A stretch of DNA of 64,000 nt from Methanomicrobiales archaeon (GCA_025358115.1 JANYKQ010000038.1:1-64000), one strand, 5' to 3'; shown: positions 53,213-63,015, counted from the stretch's first letter. Numbers and translations are program-made. The notes: generated from the letters alone by a model not told the origin.

Positions 53213-55648
53213 TCATTTGAGCCCCTTTATCACCATTAAGGTGATATCATCGAACTGGGGCACATCCCCGGTGAACTGTTGCACTGCTTCAAGAATTTTA
53301 CCCAGGATATCCTGGGAGGACATATGGGCATTTTGCCGTAAGACTGCATACAGTCTCTCTTCGCCAAACATCTCTTCCCGGGTATTGATCGATTCGGTGA
53401 TGCCATCGGTGTACATGACAATGACATCATCCGGCCCGATATCCACGGTACGGGAATAAAATTCCCGGTGCTCGACAGCCCCCAGGATAATTCCCGTTGG
53501 CAGGAGTTCTTCCAGGCTGCCATCCCTGCTCCTGAATACCACCGGGGGGTTATGACCCGCGTTCACGTAGGTCAGGGTCCGGTTCTTCTCAGAAAGTGTC
53601 CCGTAAAAGAGCGTGACGAACATGCCGGCCTTGGAGTCCTGTGCAATGACATTGTTAGCATCATAAATTGCCCGGGCCGGATCGCGGTGCCAGAGGGCAT
53701 TCACCCGGACCACGATCCGGGATAATGCCATAAACAGTGCAGCCGGCACACCTTTTCCCGATACGTCCGCTATGAGAATTCCCAGGGTTCCTTTCTCAAG
53801 CGGGATTATCTCAAACGGGATCACATCGAAAAAATCCCCTCCCACTTCTTTTGCCATCACACTTTTTGCCGCAATGTCAAAACCGGAGATCTGGGGGAGG
53901 ATTTCGGGAAGAAAGCTCTGCTGGATCTCGGCAGCAATCTGGAGTTCGGCGTTCGAACGGGCAAGGCGCCCTTCCATCTCCCGGCGTTCGGTAATATCCC
54001 GGATCGTTTCAATTGCCCCGGTGATATTGCCCTGGGGATCATAGAGCGGGCTTGCTTTTGCCCAGAAGTACCGTCCCGAGATTCCCAGTTTCGGGATAAA
54101 TGTATCGACAACCAGTGTATCGCCTTCCCGTTTTATATGGGTATAGCGGCTCTCCACCTCTGCCTCGGGCATGAGAATGAGGTTTGCAAGCATGGGTTTC
54201 TTCTCGCCATAAAACGGGAGGGCATACTCATAATCCCCTTTCCCAACCATGGCCTGTGCAGGTACGCCGGTCAGTTCTTCCATGGCCCGGTTCCACGTGA
54301 TAACAATCCCGTCCCGGCTGATGACAAACGTAGCATCCGGTAAAAAACTGATGATCTCTTCGAGACTCCGGCGGGACCGGGTGATCTCCTGTTCAGCCCG
54401 TTTCCGGTCAGAGATATCGCGTATCGTCTCGATTGCACCGGAAATATTTCCCTGGGGATCATAGAGAGGACTTGCCTTTGCCCAGAAGTAAGTTCCTCCA
54501 TTACCGAAAGTGGGTATGAAAATATCTACAACCAGCGTATCGCCGATCTTTTCCACGGTATCGTACCGCTTCTCAATCTCGACTTCCGGCATGAATATGA
54601 GATTTGCGAGCATCGGTTTTCTCTCGCCATAAAACGGGAGGGAATACTCATAATCCCCTTTCCCGAGTATGGCTGTGGCGGATACTCCCGTCAGTACTTC
54701 CATGGCCCGGTTCCACGTTATGACAATGCCGTCACGGTTGATGACAAATGTGGGATCCGGCAAAAAACTGATGATCTCTTCAAGACTCCGGTGGGACCGG
54801 GTGATCTCCTGTTCAGAGCGTTTCCGGTCCGTGATATCCCGGATTGTCTGTATAGCGCCGGAAATATTCCCGTGAGGATCATAGAGGGGACTTGCCTTTG
54901 CCCAGAAGTAAGTTCCCCCGTTACCGAATGTGGGTATGAAAATATCTACAACCAGCGTGTCACCTATTTTTTCGATATTGTCGTACCGCTTCTCAATCTC
55001 GACTTCCGGCATGAATATGAGATTTGCGAGCATCGGTTTTCTCTCGCCATAAAACGGGAGGGAATATTCATAATTCCCTTTTCCAAGTATGGAGCTGGCT
55101 GATACCCCGGTCAGTATTTCCATTGCACGGTTCCATGCAATCAGCTTCCCCTCAAGATCGATAACAAACGTGGCATCCGGCAAAAAATCAATGATCTCTG
55201 CCATCCTCCGGTTGGTCCGTTCCTGTTCCTGTTCAGCCCGTTTCCGGTCCGTGATGTCGCGGATTGTCTCAATTGCTCCGGAGATATTTCCCTGGGGGTC
55301 ATAGAGAGGACTTGCCTTTGCCCAGAAGTAAGTTCCCCCGTTACCGAACGTGGGTATGAAAATATCTACAACCAGCGTATCGCCGATCTTTTCTACAGTA
55401 TCATACCGCTTCTCAATCTCGACTTCCGGCATGAAGATGAGATTTGCGAGCATAGGCTTTCTCTCGCTGTAAAAAGGAAGGGCATATTCATAGTTCCCTT
55501 TACTGAGCATGGCTGTCGCGGCTACCCCGGTCAGTTCTTCCATTGCCCGGTTCCAGGCTATCACCCGCCCTTCCAGATCGATCACAAACGTGGCGTCAGG
55601 CAAAAAATCAATGATATCTCCATGAAATGTCCCTTCCCGCGAACCCAT
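53213..55648 (-). CDS. Four-PAS-domain SpoIIE/RsbU-type serine phosphatase
   Basis: An 811-residue cytoplasmic sensor phosphatase. Four PAS units start at about residues 12, 152, 292 and 432, each 140 residues long and nearly identical (FLPDATFVIDLEG, WNRAMEELTGV, MLANLIFMPEVEIEKRYD, YFWAKASPLYDP, RDITDRKRAEQE). From about 575 a PP2C/SpoIIE domain follows: QQSFLPEILPQISGFDIA, EVGGDFFDVI, LIADVSGKGVPAALFM, VMYTDGITES. It probably dephosphorylates an anti-sigma-like partner or another protein; archaea lack sigma factors. ATG at 55648 with AAGGAG is preferred over 55732. Confidence 0.88.
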   Translation of the reverse strand: MGSREGTFHGDIIDFLPDATFVIDLEGRVIAWNRAMEELTGVAATAMLSKGNYEYALPFYSERKPMLANLIFMPEVEIEKRYDTVEKIGDTLVVDIFIPTFGNGGTYFWAKASPLYDPQGNISGAIETIRDITDRKRAEQEQERTNRRMAEIIDFLPDATFVIDLEGKLIAWNRAMEILTGVSASSILGKGNYEYSLPFYGERKPMLANLIFMPEVEIEKRYDNIEKIGDTLVVDIFIPTFGNGGTYFWAKASPLYDPHGNISGAIQTIRDITDRKRSEQEITRSHRSLEEIISFLPDPTFVINRDGIVITWNRAMEVLTGVSATAILGKGDYEYSLPFYGERKPMLANLIFMPEVEIEKRYDTVEKIGDTLVVDIFIPTFGNGGTYFWAKASPLYDPQGNISGAIETIRDISDRKRAEQEITRSRRSLEEIISFLPDATFVISRDGIVITWNRAMEELTGVPAQAMVGKGDYEYALPFYGEKKPMLANLILMPEAEVESRYTHIKREGDTLVVDTFIPKLGISGRYFWAKASPLYDPQGNITGAIETIRDITERREMEGRLARSNAELQIAAEIQQSFLPEILPQISGFDIAAKSVMAKEVGGDFFDVIPFEIIPLEKGTLGILIADVSGKGVPAALFMALSRIVVRVNALWHRDPARAIYDANNVIAQDSKAGMFVTLFYGTLSEKNRTLTYVNAGHNPPVVFRSRDGSLEELLPTGIILGAVEHREFYSRTVDIGPDDVIVMYTDGITESINTREEMFGEERLYAVLRQNAHMSSQDILGKILEAVQQFTGDVPQFDDITLMVIKGLK

Positions 55649-55878
55649 AATCCTGCTCCTTATGCTAGAATAGACCGTTATCGGGTATGAATTTTCTTCT
55701 TTTTTTCTCCTGAAAGGTAGTATTCTGATCATACGGAGAAAAAATGAATTGCGTGTTATTTGCGGCTATCCGGAAAAGGGGTTCTCAGTATGATCCTTAA
55801 TTATCAGGATTTTTTACCGGGAAATCCCCCATGACTGAACCTTAATATAGGCACCCGGCCAATCATTTTTCACTTCGC

Positions 55879-56547
55879 ATGCTCGATTCATTGCTCACTA
55901 TTTTTCTGCATCTTGACCAGAACATGGTCTCGGTAGTCCAGGAATATGGTACGTGGACATACTTTATCCTGTTCTGCATTATTTTTTTGGAGACCGGTCT
56001 GGTTATCATGCCCTTCCTTCCCGGAGATTCCCTGCTCTTTGTCGGGGGAGCCGCGGCTGCAAGCGGGATTATGGATCTCAGGTGGCTTTTTATAGCAATC
56101 ATTCTTGGTGCCGTGCTGGGCGATACCCTCAATTACTGGCTTGGGAATTATATCGGCGTGCATGTATTCCTTGAGCGCTTCCCCTATCTGGTTAAAAAAG
56201 AATATATCGATCGTACCTATGTGTTTTATGAAAAATACGGGGGTGCAACGATCTTTATTGCACGATTCGTCCCGGTTGTCCGGACATTTGCACCCTTTCT
56301 TGCCGGCGTGGGATCGATGCAGTACTCCCGGTTTCTTTTCTATAATGTGCTGGGTGCCGTGGTCTGGGCGATCTCGGTAGTCCTGGCAGGATATTATTTC
56401 GGTTCATTTACGATTGTAAAAGAAAATATGAGCCTTATGATCATCGGAGTTATTGCCCTGAGTGCAGTCACGATCCTGGTCATTGGTTATAACATAATTT
56501 CCGGGTACCTGGCGAAGCGAAAAGACGCGGGTAAGGAAAAAGAATGA
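55879..56547 (+). CDS. DedA family membrane protein
   Basis: A 222-residue DedA/SNARE-associated protein with about five helices. LETGLVIMPFLPGDSLLFVGG, GAVLGDTLNYWLGNYIG, FYEKYGGATIFIARFVPVVRTFAPFLAG and VVWAISVVLAGYYFG are the family blocks. DedA proteins transport lipid carriers such as polyprenyl phosphate. It lies between the phosphatase (divergent) and the repeat R5. Confidence 0.9.
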   Translation: MLDSLLTIFLHLDQNMVSVVQEYGTWTYFILFCIIFLETGLVIMPFLPGDSLLFVGGAAAASGIMDLRWLFIAIILGAVLGDTLNYWLGNYIGVHVFLERFPYLVKKEYIDRTYVFYEKYGGATIFIARFVPVVRTFAPFLAGVGSMQYSRFLFYNVLGAVVWAISVVLAGYYFGSFTIVKENMSLMIIGVIALSAVTILVIGYNIISGYLAKRKDAGKEKE

Positions 56548-56761
56548 GGGTCTTTTTTGTTGTGAAAGAGTTATCGGTGAACTGAATGAATTGCTCCACA
56601 TTTTTTACATAAGATCTATGCAGAATAAAAAAATGATCTGAAGGACCCGTCATGAACGCGAGTTCATATAAGGTTCATGAATCCCGTGAATGTGATCTCC
56701 TTTTGCCTTCGGGCCTCTTTGGGGCATGGCGGGCAGGGACGTTTAATTTTTTAAGGTTCTG

Positions 56762-56906
56762 ATGTTCTGTTGAAATCTTTTTACCGGTGATTCGCTTTTT
56801 CTTATTGGCTGTTTGGAGGGTGACCCCCACTCTCCTCCGGAGGGGGAGGCCGTCCAAGGGGTGCATCCCCTTGACCCCCCCTTTTTTAGAGAGTTTCAAC
56901 AGAGCC
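56762..56906 (-). repeat. Inverted-repeat element copy R5 (MITE-like)
   Basis: The family core in inverse orientation: left TTCTGTTGAAATC, right GTTTCAACAGAGCC. Inside, AAGGGGTGCATCCCCTT and CTCCTCCGGAGGGGGAG preserve both hairpins with changes. It lies between two convergent genes. The rest of the gap holds a short palindrome, ATGAAC-GCGA-GTTCAT at 56652-56667, and no gene. Confidence 0.75.
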
Positions 56907-57016
56907 GGTTCAGGTAGAATCATTGAGCGAAACAGGATGTAATGAGGGTAAATCTTCGAGTGCGGGAATCTTGTTCTGGCAGGTTTTTCGCAGACCAAAC
57001 CCCCCGGTAAAAAAAA

Positions 57017-58096
57017 TTATTTTTCATGCACTATGGTCATGCCGGTATTATCGACTTTTGTGCTGATGGCAATGCTCAGGCCAATGGGTTTGAGCAGTTT
57101 TTCCATGGATTTCCGGTCAAGTGCCGTGACTACGGCAATGGAAGGCCCCACCGAGCTCATGCCGACAAATTCGAGTTTCTTCTCCCGGAGCTGGCTCATG
57201 TAATGATAGATGCCATAACTGTGATGCTCCACTTCCGCCCGCTTGGATCCCCGGAACTCGATCTCCCAGATCACATCGCCGGCCTTTTTGAGGTCATCGC
57301 GTTCCAGCGCGGGAACCAGATCCATGAGGAAAAAATATGCCTTGAGCTCGCGGTCCCGGTAGTCCAGGGTCCGGGCCTTGTTCATCAGGAGATCGAACTC
57401 CTGGGTTCCGGCCGATGAGATATCGGTCGGGGGGATGATGATATGCACATTCTTTCCTTCAGCAAACGGGTGGTGGTACACGAGAGCCAGTTCATCGCCC
57501 ATGATCGCCATGCCGCCATGGGTGCTCACGGCCGGGCCGACACCGGTCTCGAATCCAAAGGCAACATTCCCGTCAGCGGTCTCTTCAACATAGTTGTGGC
57601 CAATGAGGTGGCGGAGCTGGGTATTGGTGAGGGGAGAACCCAGTGCAACATTCATGGCGGTGGCAACCGCGATCATGACCGTGCTGGTGGATCCCAGGCC
57701 AACATGTTTCTTCTCGTGATCGGTTGCTACTATGGAAAATCCGCCGGTATACCCGACCGCTTTTTTGAATACGGCAACGAAGTTCTCAACAATAGGAGCC
57801 CGGTTATAATTGACCGAGTCCGCTTTTTTTGTACATTCTGCCGATGCGGTGCAGTAACACTGGATGGCAAACCCGATACCGCCACCGCCCGGATGATCCG
57901 GTGCAAACCGGTTCATGTCCAGCACGGTCAAGTGGATACGGGCCGGGGCTGTTACCGTTATTTTACCTTTTACCGGTGCCAGTTTGAACTTTTTCTTCTC
58001 AAGATCGAGCGTCTTTAATATTGTCTTTGGAGCAAATGACCTGAATTCGTATTCCACGAGATCCAGGTCTCCTCCACGGATTTTCATTATCGGCAT
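57017..58096 (-). CDS. mptG: GHMP-family enzyme, likely beta-ribofuranosylaminobenzene 5'-phosphate synthase
   Basis: A 359-residue GHMP-superfamily enzyme. TVTAPARIHLTVLDMN and PGGGGIGFAI at about 49-78 and the nucleotide-loop HVGLGSTSTVMIAVATAM fit the RFAP synthase subgroup, which condenses 4-aminobenzoate with phosphoribosyl pyrophosphate in methanopterin synthesis. VGMSSVGPSIAVVT is the usual C-terminal GHMP motif. I rate this subgroup likely but not certain; another GHMP kinase is the alternative. It stands alone after R5, and the gene before it (corA) is on the same strand. Confidence 0.72.
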   Translation of the reverse strand: MPIMKIRGGDLDLVEYEFRSFAPKTILKTLDLEKKKFKLAPVKGKITVTAPARIHLTVLDMNRFAPDHPGGGGIGFAIQCYCTASAECTKKADSVNYNRAPIVENFVAVFKKAVGYTGGFSIVATDHEKKHVGLGSTSTVMIAVATAMNVALGSPLTNTQLRHLIGHNYVEETADGNVAFGFETGVGPAVSTHGGMAIMGDELALVYHHPFAEGKNVHIIIPPTDISSAGTQEFDLLMNKARTLDYRDRELKAYFFLMDLVPALERDDLKKAGDVIWEIEFRGSKRAEVEHHSYGIYHYMSQLREKKLEFVGMSSVGPSIAVVTALDRKSMEKLLKPIGLSIAISTKVDNTGMTIVHEK

Positions 58097-58241
58097 AGTA
58101 ACAGTCTGACGTTAGGAGCGGGCCCAAGAAAAAGGCATCGAAACATACCCGTCTAAAAAAAATAACGAAAGAGAAATTTCCGATTATTATCCGTATCCCC
58201 GGCCGGAAGGTATCGCCGGGAAAATGGAGATGGTAGCTTTT

Positions 58242-59300
58242 TTAGATCCACTTCTTCTTCCGGAAAAACGTGAGCATACCGATGACCATGAGGGCCATAA
58301 CGATAAGCACCGAATAATAACCGAATTCCCATTCAATTTCCGGCATATTCTTAAAGTTCATGCCGTACAGTCCGACAACGAACGTGAGCGGGATGAAGAT
58401 GGTTGCAATGAGCGTGAGCACTTTCATGATCTCGTTCATCTTGTAACTCAGGCCGGAGAGGTAGATGTCGATCATTCCCGAAACCATATCCCGGAAGGTC
58501 TCTAAGGTATCAATAACCTGGATCGTGTGGTCGTACACATCGCGCAGGTAGATCCGTGTCGATTCCCTGATGAGCGTGGAATCAGATCGCTCAAAATTAT
58601 TGATCAACTCGCGGAGAGGCCAGACCGATTTCCGGAGAAAGATCATATCCTTTTTGAGCCGGTTGATCTTCTGGAGGGAATCCTGTGTCGGGCTGGCAAC
58701 CAGTTCCTCTTCCAAATCCTCAACCTTTTCTTCGAGTTTCTCCATTACTGAAAAATAATTATCCACTATAGTATCGATGAGCGCATATGCCAGGTAATCC
58801 GGGCCAAACTGCCGGATCTTCCCGTCCTTGCGGATCCTCTCCCGCACCGGATCAAACACATCCCCCTCGTCTTCCTGGATTGAGATCAGGAAATTTTTCC
58901 CCATCAGGATACTGATGTGCTCAATCTTGATCTCCTTCTCCGCTTCAAGGTAGGAGAGCATCTTTAAGGTAATGTAGAGATACCCGTCAAGATCCTCCAT
59001 CTTCGGCCGCTGGCCGGTATTGAAGATATCTTCCAGGATGAGCGGGTGAATGGTAAAGCATTTCCCGAGATCTTCAATGAGCCCGGGATTTCCCAGGCCG
59101 TCGATATTTATCCAGGTCACGGTTTCGGTATCCCGGAACGGGAAGCATTCACTGACCTGGCGGACGATTTTTTCCTGGAAATGCGTTGCATCATAGTCAA
59201 TGACCGTGATCCTGACCGGCTGGTAAGAGGGTCCGGGAGGGATACTATTGCGGGGAAGCAGTCCCGTTTGTTTAATAAGTGAATGCCGGTGGCGTGACAT
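58242..59300 (-). CDS. corA: CorA-type magnesium/cobalt transporter
   Basis: A 352-residue CorA. A long cytoplasmic funnel domain (ATWINIDGLG-like TWINIDGLGNPGLIEDLGK, HPLILEDIFNTGQRPKMEDL) and stalk helix are followed by two C-terminal helices with the signature VVGLYGMNFKNMPE and the family C-terminus (LTFFRKKKWI). It imports Mg2+ or Co2+, relevant because cobalt is needed for cobalamin. It is 145 bases from the mptG-like gene. Confidence 0.93.
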   Translation of the reverse strand: MSRHRHSLIKQTGLLPRNSIPPGPSYQPVRITVIDYDATHFQEKIVRQVSECFPFRDTETVTWINIDGLGNPGLIEDLGKCFTIHPLILEDIFNTGQRPKMEDLDGYLYITLKMLSYLEAEKEIKIEHISILMGKNFLISIQEDEGDVFDPVRERIRKDGKIRQFGPDYLAYALIDTIVDNYFSVMEKLEEKVEDLEEELVASPTQDSLQKINRLKKDMIFLRKSVWPLRELINNFERSDSTLIRESTRIYLRDVYDHTIQVIDTLETFRDMVSGMIDIYLSGLSYKMNEIMKVLTLIATIFIPLTFVVGLYGMNFKNMPEIEWEFGYYSVLIVMALMVIGMLTFFRKKKWI

Positions 59301-59356
59301 GGTTTATTCCGGTGCAGTGTGATTGGGCAGGGGGGCGGATAAGAATATCGAAAAAA

Positions 59357-59920
59357 TTATGGTGCTCTCTCGCGATCAAAGAAGATATTCTTCCCGGTTG
59401 CAGAGAGGGGAATGGCATAGGCAACAGTGCAATCCTTCCCGAGAAGCCCGAGGTCCATGGCTGCAACACCGCCGGAATACATGATACGGTTATCGACATT
59501 ATGGACCTGGGATGTCTTTACCGCTGAACCCAGTGCAATCCCGAGATCCGCCATGCGTACTGCGCAGTTGGGGCCGGAAAAGGGTGTGGTCTTTTTGCTC
59601 TTCTTCTTTTGGCACTCCTTTGCCATATCTGCACAGGTATCAAACCCGCATGCCCCGCAGTTTATGCCGGCAACCGTATCTCCCCGTGCACCAACCAGGA
59701 CACACCCGTCACTTGCGGCAATGTTCTTTGCATCCCGTAAGAAAAAACCAATTCCCTGTTCCTCTCCCAGTTCCCGGAGCCGTGTTGAAAGTGTGGAGAT
59801 TTCCTTACCGGTAAGGATACGGATGATGATCGTATCCACCCCTTTTCCTTTCGGGGCCGTGCGGGCAGCAAGGGCCATGAGACCGGCAACGGTTGTCACT
59901 GCTGTCTTTTCAAACGTCAT
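59357..59920 (-). CDS. DUF2148 ferredoxin-domain protein
   Basis: A 187-residue protein of the DUF2148 family. GVDTIIIRILTGKEISTLS opens it; INCGACGFDTCADMAKEC forms a cysteine cluster likely to hold an iron-sulfur cluster, with a fourth Cys in FSGPNCAVRMADLGIALGSAV. The rest is a small alpha/beta fold. Function unknown; the family is frequent in methanogens and anaerobic bacteria. Confidence 0.85.
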   Translation of the reverse strand: MTFEKTAVTTVAGLMALAARTAPKGKGVDTIIIRILTGKEISTLSTRLRELGEEQGIGFFLRDAKNIAASDGCVLVGARGDTVAGINCGACGFDTCADMAKECQKKKSKKTTPFSGPNCAVRMADLGIALGSAVKTSQVHNVDNRIMYSGGVAAMDLGLLGKDCTVAYAIPLSATGKNIFFDRERAP

Positions 59921-60031
59921 AAGGATTAGTTGTGACAGGCCAAAGATAAAAAAGGGGAGGGTTAAAATCCCCTTTTTACTAAAGAGAAAAATGGATAATA
60001 TTCTTCCTTTCCCGGATCATTATAATTGTAC

Positions 60032-60313
60032 TTACTCTTCAGGCCCGAAATCTTCCCGGTCCATCTCGGACGGGGTATTCCAGACCTGCCAGCAGAAACC
60101 GGCTATACAGATGATGATGAATAGTGCCATAAGGATTGCACTGAAAATATTTTCAGCAATGAGCAGGTTGATGGGAATGCGCATGCCCATCCTGTCATTT
60201 ACTGCCCCGATACCCAGCGCCACGATAAGAAACAAAATAGTACCGGTGATTATACCAAGAATAACTGCAGCCGCAATACGCAGCATGCCCGGTCTCTGTG
60301 CATGTTCTGACAT
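60032..60313 (-). CDS. Small membrane protein
   Basis: A 93-residue protein with two helices, MLRIAAAVILGIITGTILFLIVALG and LIAENIFSAILMALFIIICIAGFCW, and an acidic tail (SEMDREDFGPEE). ATG at 60313 has GGTGA about 9 bases before it. An upstream ATG at 60379 overlaps the thioesterase stop in an ATGA pattern and would add 22 residues, so coupled translation from there is the alternative. Confidence 0.55.
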   Translation of the reverse strand: MSEHAQRPGMLRIAAAVILGIITGTILFLIVALGIGAVNDRMGMRIPINLLIAENIFSAILMALFIIICIAGFCWQVWNTPSEMDREDFGPEE

Positions 60314-60375
60314 GCAGTCAGTTTCACCGGCCATATATTTAGTAATTCGCAAAAATAACCAAAAACCCGTTTTTT

Positions 60376-60798
60376 TCATGGGTGAGGCGGTTTAACCTGG
60401 AGAGCTACTCCATCAAATTCGGCAATAATGCGCTCACCTTCGTACACCATTACCCGGAATGTTGAATACCTGCCATTATCGGCAACCCGGTTCGCAATCG
60501 CAACAAGATCACCGGTTGCCGGTGCGATATACTGGATATGTACCGAAACTGCAACACGATCTGCGTACCCGCAGTTCGCCGCGATACCGAATGCCTGGTC
60601 CGCAAGTGCAAAGATCGCTCCCCCGTGAGCAACATCATGTGGATTTAAGGTATGACCGCAATCCATCTCAACGCGGGCAAAGCCATCATGCGCCTCAGTG
60701 ATGGTCATCTTTAAGAGCCGGGCAAACGGGCTGTTGTTAAATGCAGCAATCCGTTCATTTTCCCGTTCCCCGGTTGGTTGCGGATCTGGTACTGGCAT
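60376..60798 (-). CDS. PaaI-family hotdog thioesterase
   Basis: A 140-residue hotdog-fold acyl-CoA thioesterase. HGGAIFALADQAFGIAAN contains the conserved HGG and the catalytic acid position; NPHDVAHGG and VHIQYIAPATGDLVAIA complete the family pattern. Typical PaaI length. It likely clears CoA thioesters. Overlaps the next small membrane gene by 4 bases if that uses its upstream start. Confidence 0.88.
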   Translation of the reverse strand: MPVPDPQPTGERENERIAAFNNSPFARLLKMTITEAHDGFARVEMDCGHTLNPHDVAHGGAIFALADQAFGIAANCGYADRVAVSVHIQYIAPATGDLVAIANRVADNGRYSTFRVMVYEGERIIAEFDGVALQVKPPHP

Positions 60799-60831
60799 AT
60801 TCTGGCCCGGCCTGGTAAAAATGAAGAAAAA

Positions 60832-61530
60832 TTATTTGTATTTTTTCTGGGAATAGGAATATTTTTCGGATTCCCCGCCTTTGGATACAATGTATACCCA
60901 TTCGTACAGTGACTGGAGGGTGCCAAACTTCTGGTACCTGCGCATCGAAAAGCCCACTTTGAGACGGTTATCAAAGAGGATCTTCCCCTCATCTTTCATC
61001 CGCATGGCGATCTCCAGGTCATCCCCGGCATCGATGCAGCGGTACATGCCCGCTTTTAAAAATGCGTCTTTCCGAAACGCAGTGTTGCAGCCAAGGGTAT
61101 AGTAAAATGTCTTACTGTAATAGCCGATGCGGGCAAAGGTGTTGGCGAGCAGGAGCGAAAAGTGGTTGCCAATTCCCTCTTCTATCGGGTAGACCGGGCC
61201 ATAGACCTGGACAACTGCGGGATTCTTAAAATCCTCTGCAAGGCTTTTAATCCAGTGCGGCGGAAGTATGCAGTCTGCATCGGTTGTTGCAACAATGTTG
61301 CCCTGCGCCACCATGACGCCATCATTGCGAGCACCTCCCACTTTCTTACTGGTCTGGGTAAAGACTTTGTCAGCATATTTCTTCGCGATCTCGCAGGTGG
61401 CATCCTTTGAACCGCCATCCACCACAATGATCTCGTAATCGGCCCGGGGGATATTCTGGTGCGATAGCGAGACGAGACACTGGGCGATATTCTCTTCCTC
61501 GTTGAACGTGGGAATGATGACTGATATCAT
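60832..61530 (-). CDS. Family 2 glycosyltransferase
   Basis: A 232-residue GT-A fold enzyme: ISVIIPTFNEEENIAQCLVSL, YEIIVVDGGSKDAT, ARNDGVMVAQGNIVATTDADC (DxD-type metal site as TDAD) and AGDDLEIAMRMKDEGK (ED-like acceptor motif). It lacks membrane helices, so it probably adds sugars in the cytoplasm to a lipid-linked or protein acceptor. It precedes a UGM-like flavoprotein, both probably in surface-glycan assembly. Confidence 0.88.
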   Translation of the reverse strand: MISVIIPTFNEEENIAQCLVSLSHQNIPRADYEIIVVDGGSKDATCEIAKKYADKVFTQTSKKVGGARNDGVMVAQGNIVATTDADCILPPHWIKSLAEDFKNPAVVQVYGPVYPIEEGIGNHFSLLLANTFARIGYYSKTFYYTLGCNTAFRKDAFLKAGMYRCIDAGDDLEIAMRMKDEGKILFDNRLKVGFSMRRYQKFGTLQSLYEWVYIVSKGGESEKYSYSQKKYK

Positions 61531-61618
61531 TAAATGAAATACTCCGGTACCATTTTCACGTTAACGCATAATAAGCGTGATGTAAAAGATGTGAAAATAA
61601 TCATGTATTGACCCGGTA

Positions 61619-62935
61619 TCAGGAAGCCGGGTGACGGGCAACAAAATCCATGACGCTGCGCAGGCAGCCATCCATGTTCAGGTACTCAAACTGGGAGAAT
61701 CTTCCTATGAGCGGGATGCCGGCCGCAGTGCAATAGTCCTTTACAATCGCGATATTTTTCTGGTAATCCAGGTCATAGACAACGTAGGCATATGGCTGGC
61801 GTTCCACCGAGGAACAGATAACCTGTTCCCGGCTGAGGATCTGCATTGCCTCTAAGGATGTGATCACCTGGTCGATGAGTGCGGCATCATCCATGTGGGA
61901 GACGTCATCCCCCGGCTGGTGAGTGATCTCGGCGAGCACGGATCCACATCCTTCCGGTGCTGCATGGGCACTGTAATTGGACGGGAACGAGATCCGGTTG
62001 GTCATGCCCAGTGCGATCTCGGGGATATAGAGCCAGGAGATGTCGGGGACCGTGCCCTTAATCCCGATATTTACGCACACGATTGCATTATACCTGAGGG
62101 CATTGCACGCTTCCTTTACCCGGGTTGGAACATTATCGAGTGCTGCAATGAGATGCTGGACCGGTATGGCTGATATGCACTGTTCCGCCACAATTACTTC
62201 ACTGCCATTGCTGATCTCAAAGAGCCCGTCTCGCTTTCGCACTGAAGTAACACAAAATCCGGTACGGATCCTGTCCTTTATTGGTTGTGCAATCGCGCTG
62301 GCCAGTGCTTCAATGCCCCCGTCAAGCGGGTAGGAGAAGACCGACTGGTGGGTGTAGCCTTCCGTCGGGATGCCTATCGCTGATTTGATCACATCCTCGA
62401 CCGGCGGCCGGGGAATGCGGCCGTCCACCCAGTGCAGGGACATTAAGTCTGTTGGAAATTTCCAGATCTTCTCGTTATACGGGATCATGTAGCATTCGGC
62501 TATTCCTTTGCCAAAGGTATAGTATATCCATTCCCGGAAATTCTTTGGCGCCGGCAACTCTCCTTTTTCCACTGCAACGTGGGTTTTTACAAACTCATTG
62601 ATGCAGAAGAACCGGTCCATCTGGGGCAGGTCGGAAAGGCCGTTCTCGAACGGGTACTTCACATACTGGCCTTTGTAAAAAATTTTTGTGTTCCGGTTAT
62701 TCCGCTGCTCATTTCCCTCAATCATCCGGCGCATGAACAAGAGGACTTCAACATCCCGCGAGAAGATGATATGAGAACCGCCGATATCGAACGTGAACCC
62801 CTGTTCAGTCTTTGACCGGCAGAGCCCGCCACAGGCCGGTCCTGCTTCGAGAACGATCACATCGTCGCCTTTGTCATGCAGCAGCCGGGCCAGGGCAAGT
62901 CCTGAAAGTCCGCCGCCAAGAATTGCGATTGTCAC
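61619..62935 (-). CDS. FAD-dependent amine-oxidase/UDP-galactopyranose mutase-like protein
   Basis: A 438-residue flavoprotein. The FAD-binding start is TIAILGGGLSGLALARLLHD with VIVLEAGPACGGLCRS. GFTFDIGGSHIIFSRD, YPFENGL and MIPYNEKIWKFP follow; the arrangement recalls UDP-galactopyranose mutase and protoporphyrinogen-oxidase-like enzymes. Next to a glycosyltransferase, a nucleotide-sugar mutase-type role is attractive but unproven. The start is GTG at 62935. Confidence 0.82.
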   Translation of the reverse strand: MTIAILGGGLSGLALARLLHDKGDDVIVLEAGPACGGLCRSKTEQGFTFDIGGSHIIFSRDVEVLLFMRRMIEGNEQRNNRNTKIFYKGQYVKYPFENGLSDLPQMDRFFCINEFVKTHVAVEKGELPAPKNFREWIYYTFGKGIAECYMIPYNEKIWKFPTDLMSLHWVDGRIPRPPVEDVIKSAIGIPTEGYTHQSVFSYPLDGGIEALASAIAQPIKDRIRTGFCVTSVRKRDGLFEISNGSEVIVAEQCISAIPVQHLIAALDNVPTRVKEACNALRYNAIVCVNIGIKGTVPDISWLYIPEIALGMTNRISFPSNYSAHAAPEGCGSVLAEITHQPGDDVSHMDDAALIDQVITSLEAMQILSREQVICSSVERQPYAYVVYDLDYQKNIAIVKDYCTAAGIPLIGRFSQFEYLNMDGCLRSVMDFVARHPAS

Positions 62936-63015
62936 TGCTCATTACGTTTGCAGCCGGAATTTATATTGCTGAGGGTAAATGAGGGACACCCTGGTTGTTC
63001 CCCACATTCTCTTTG

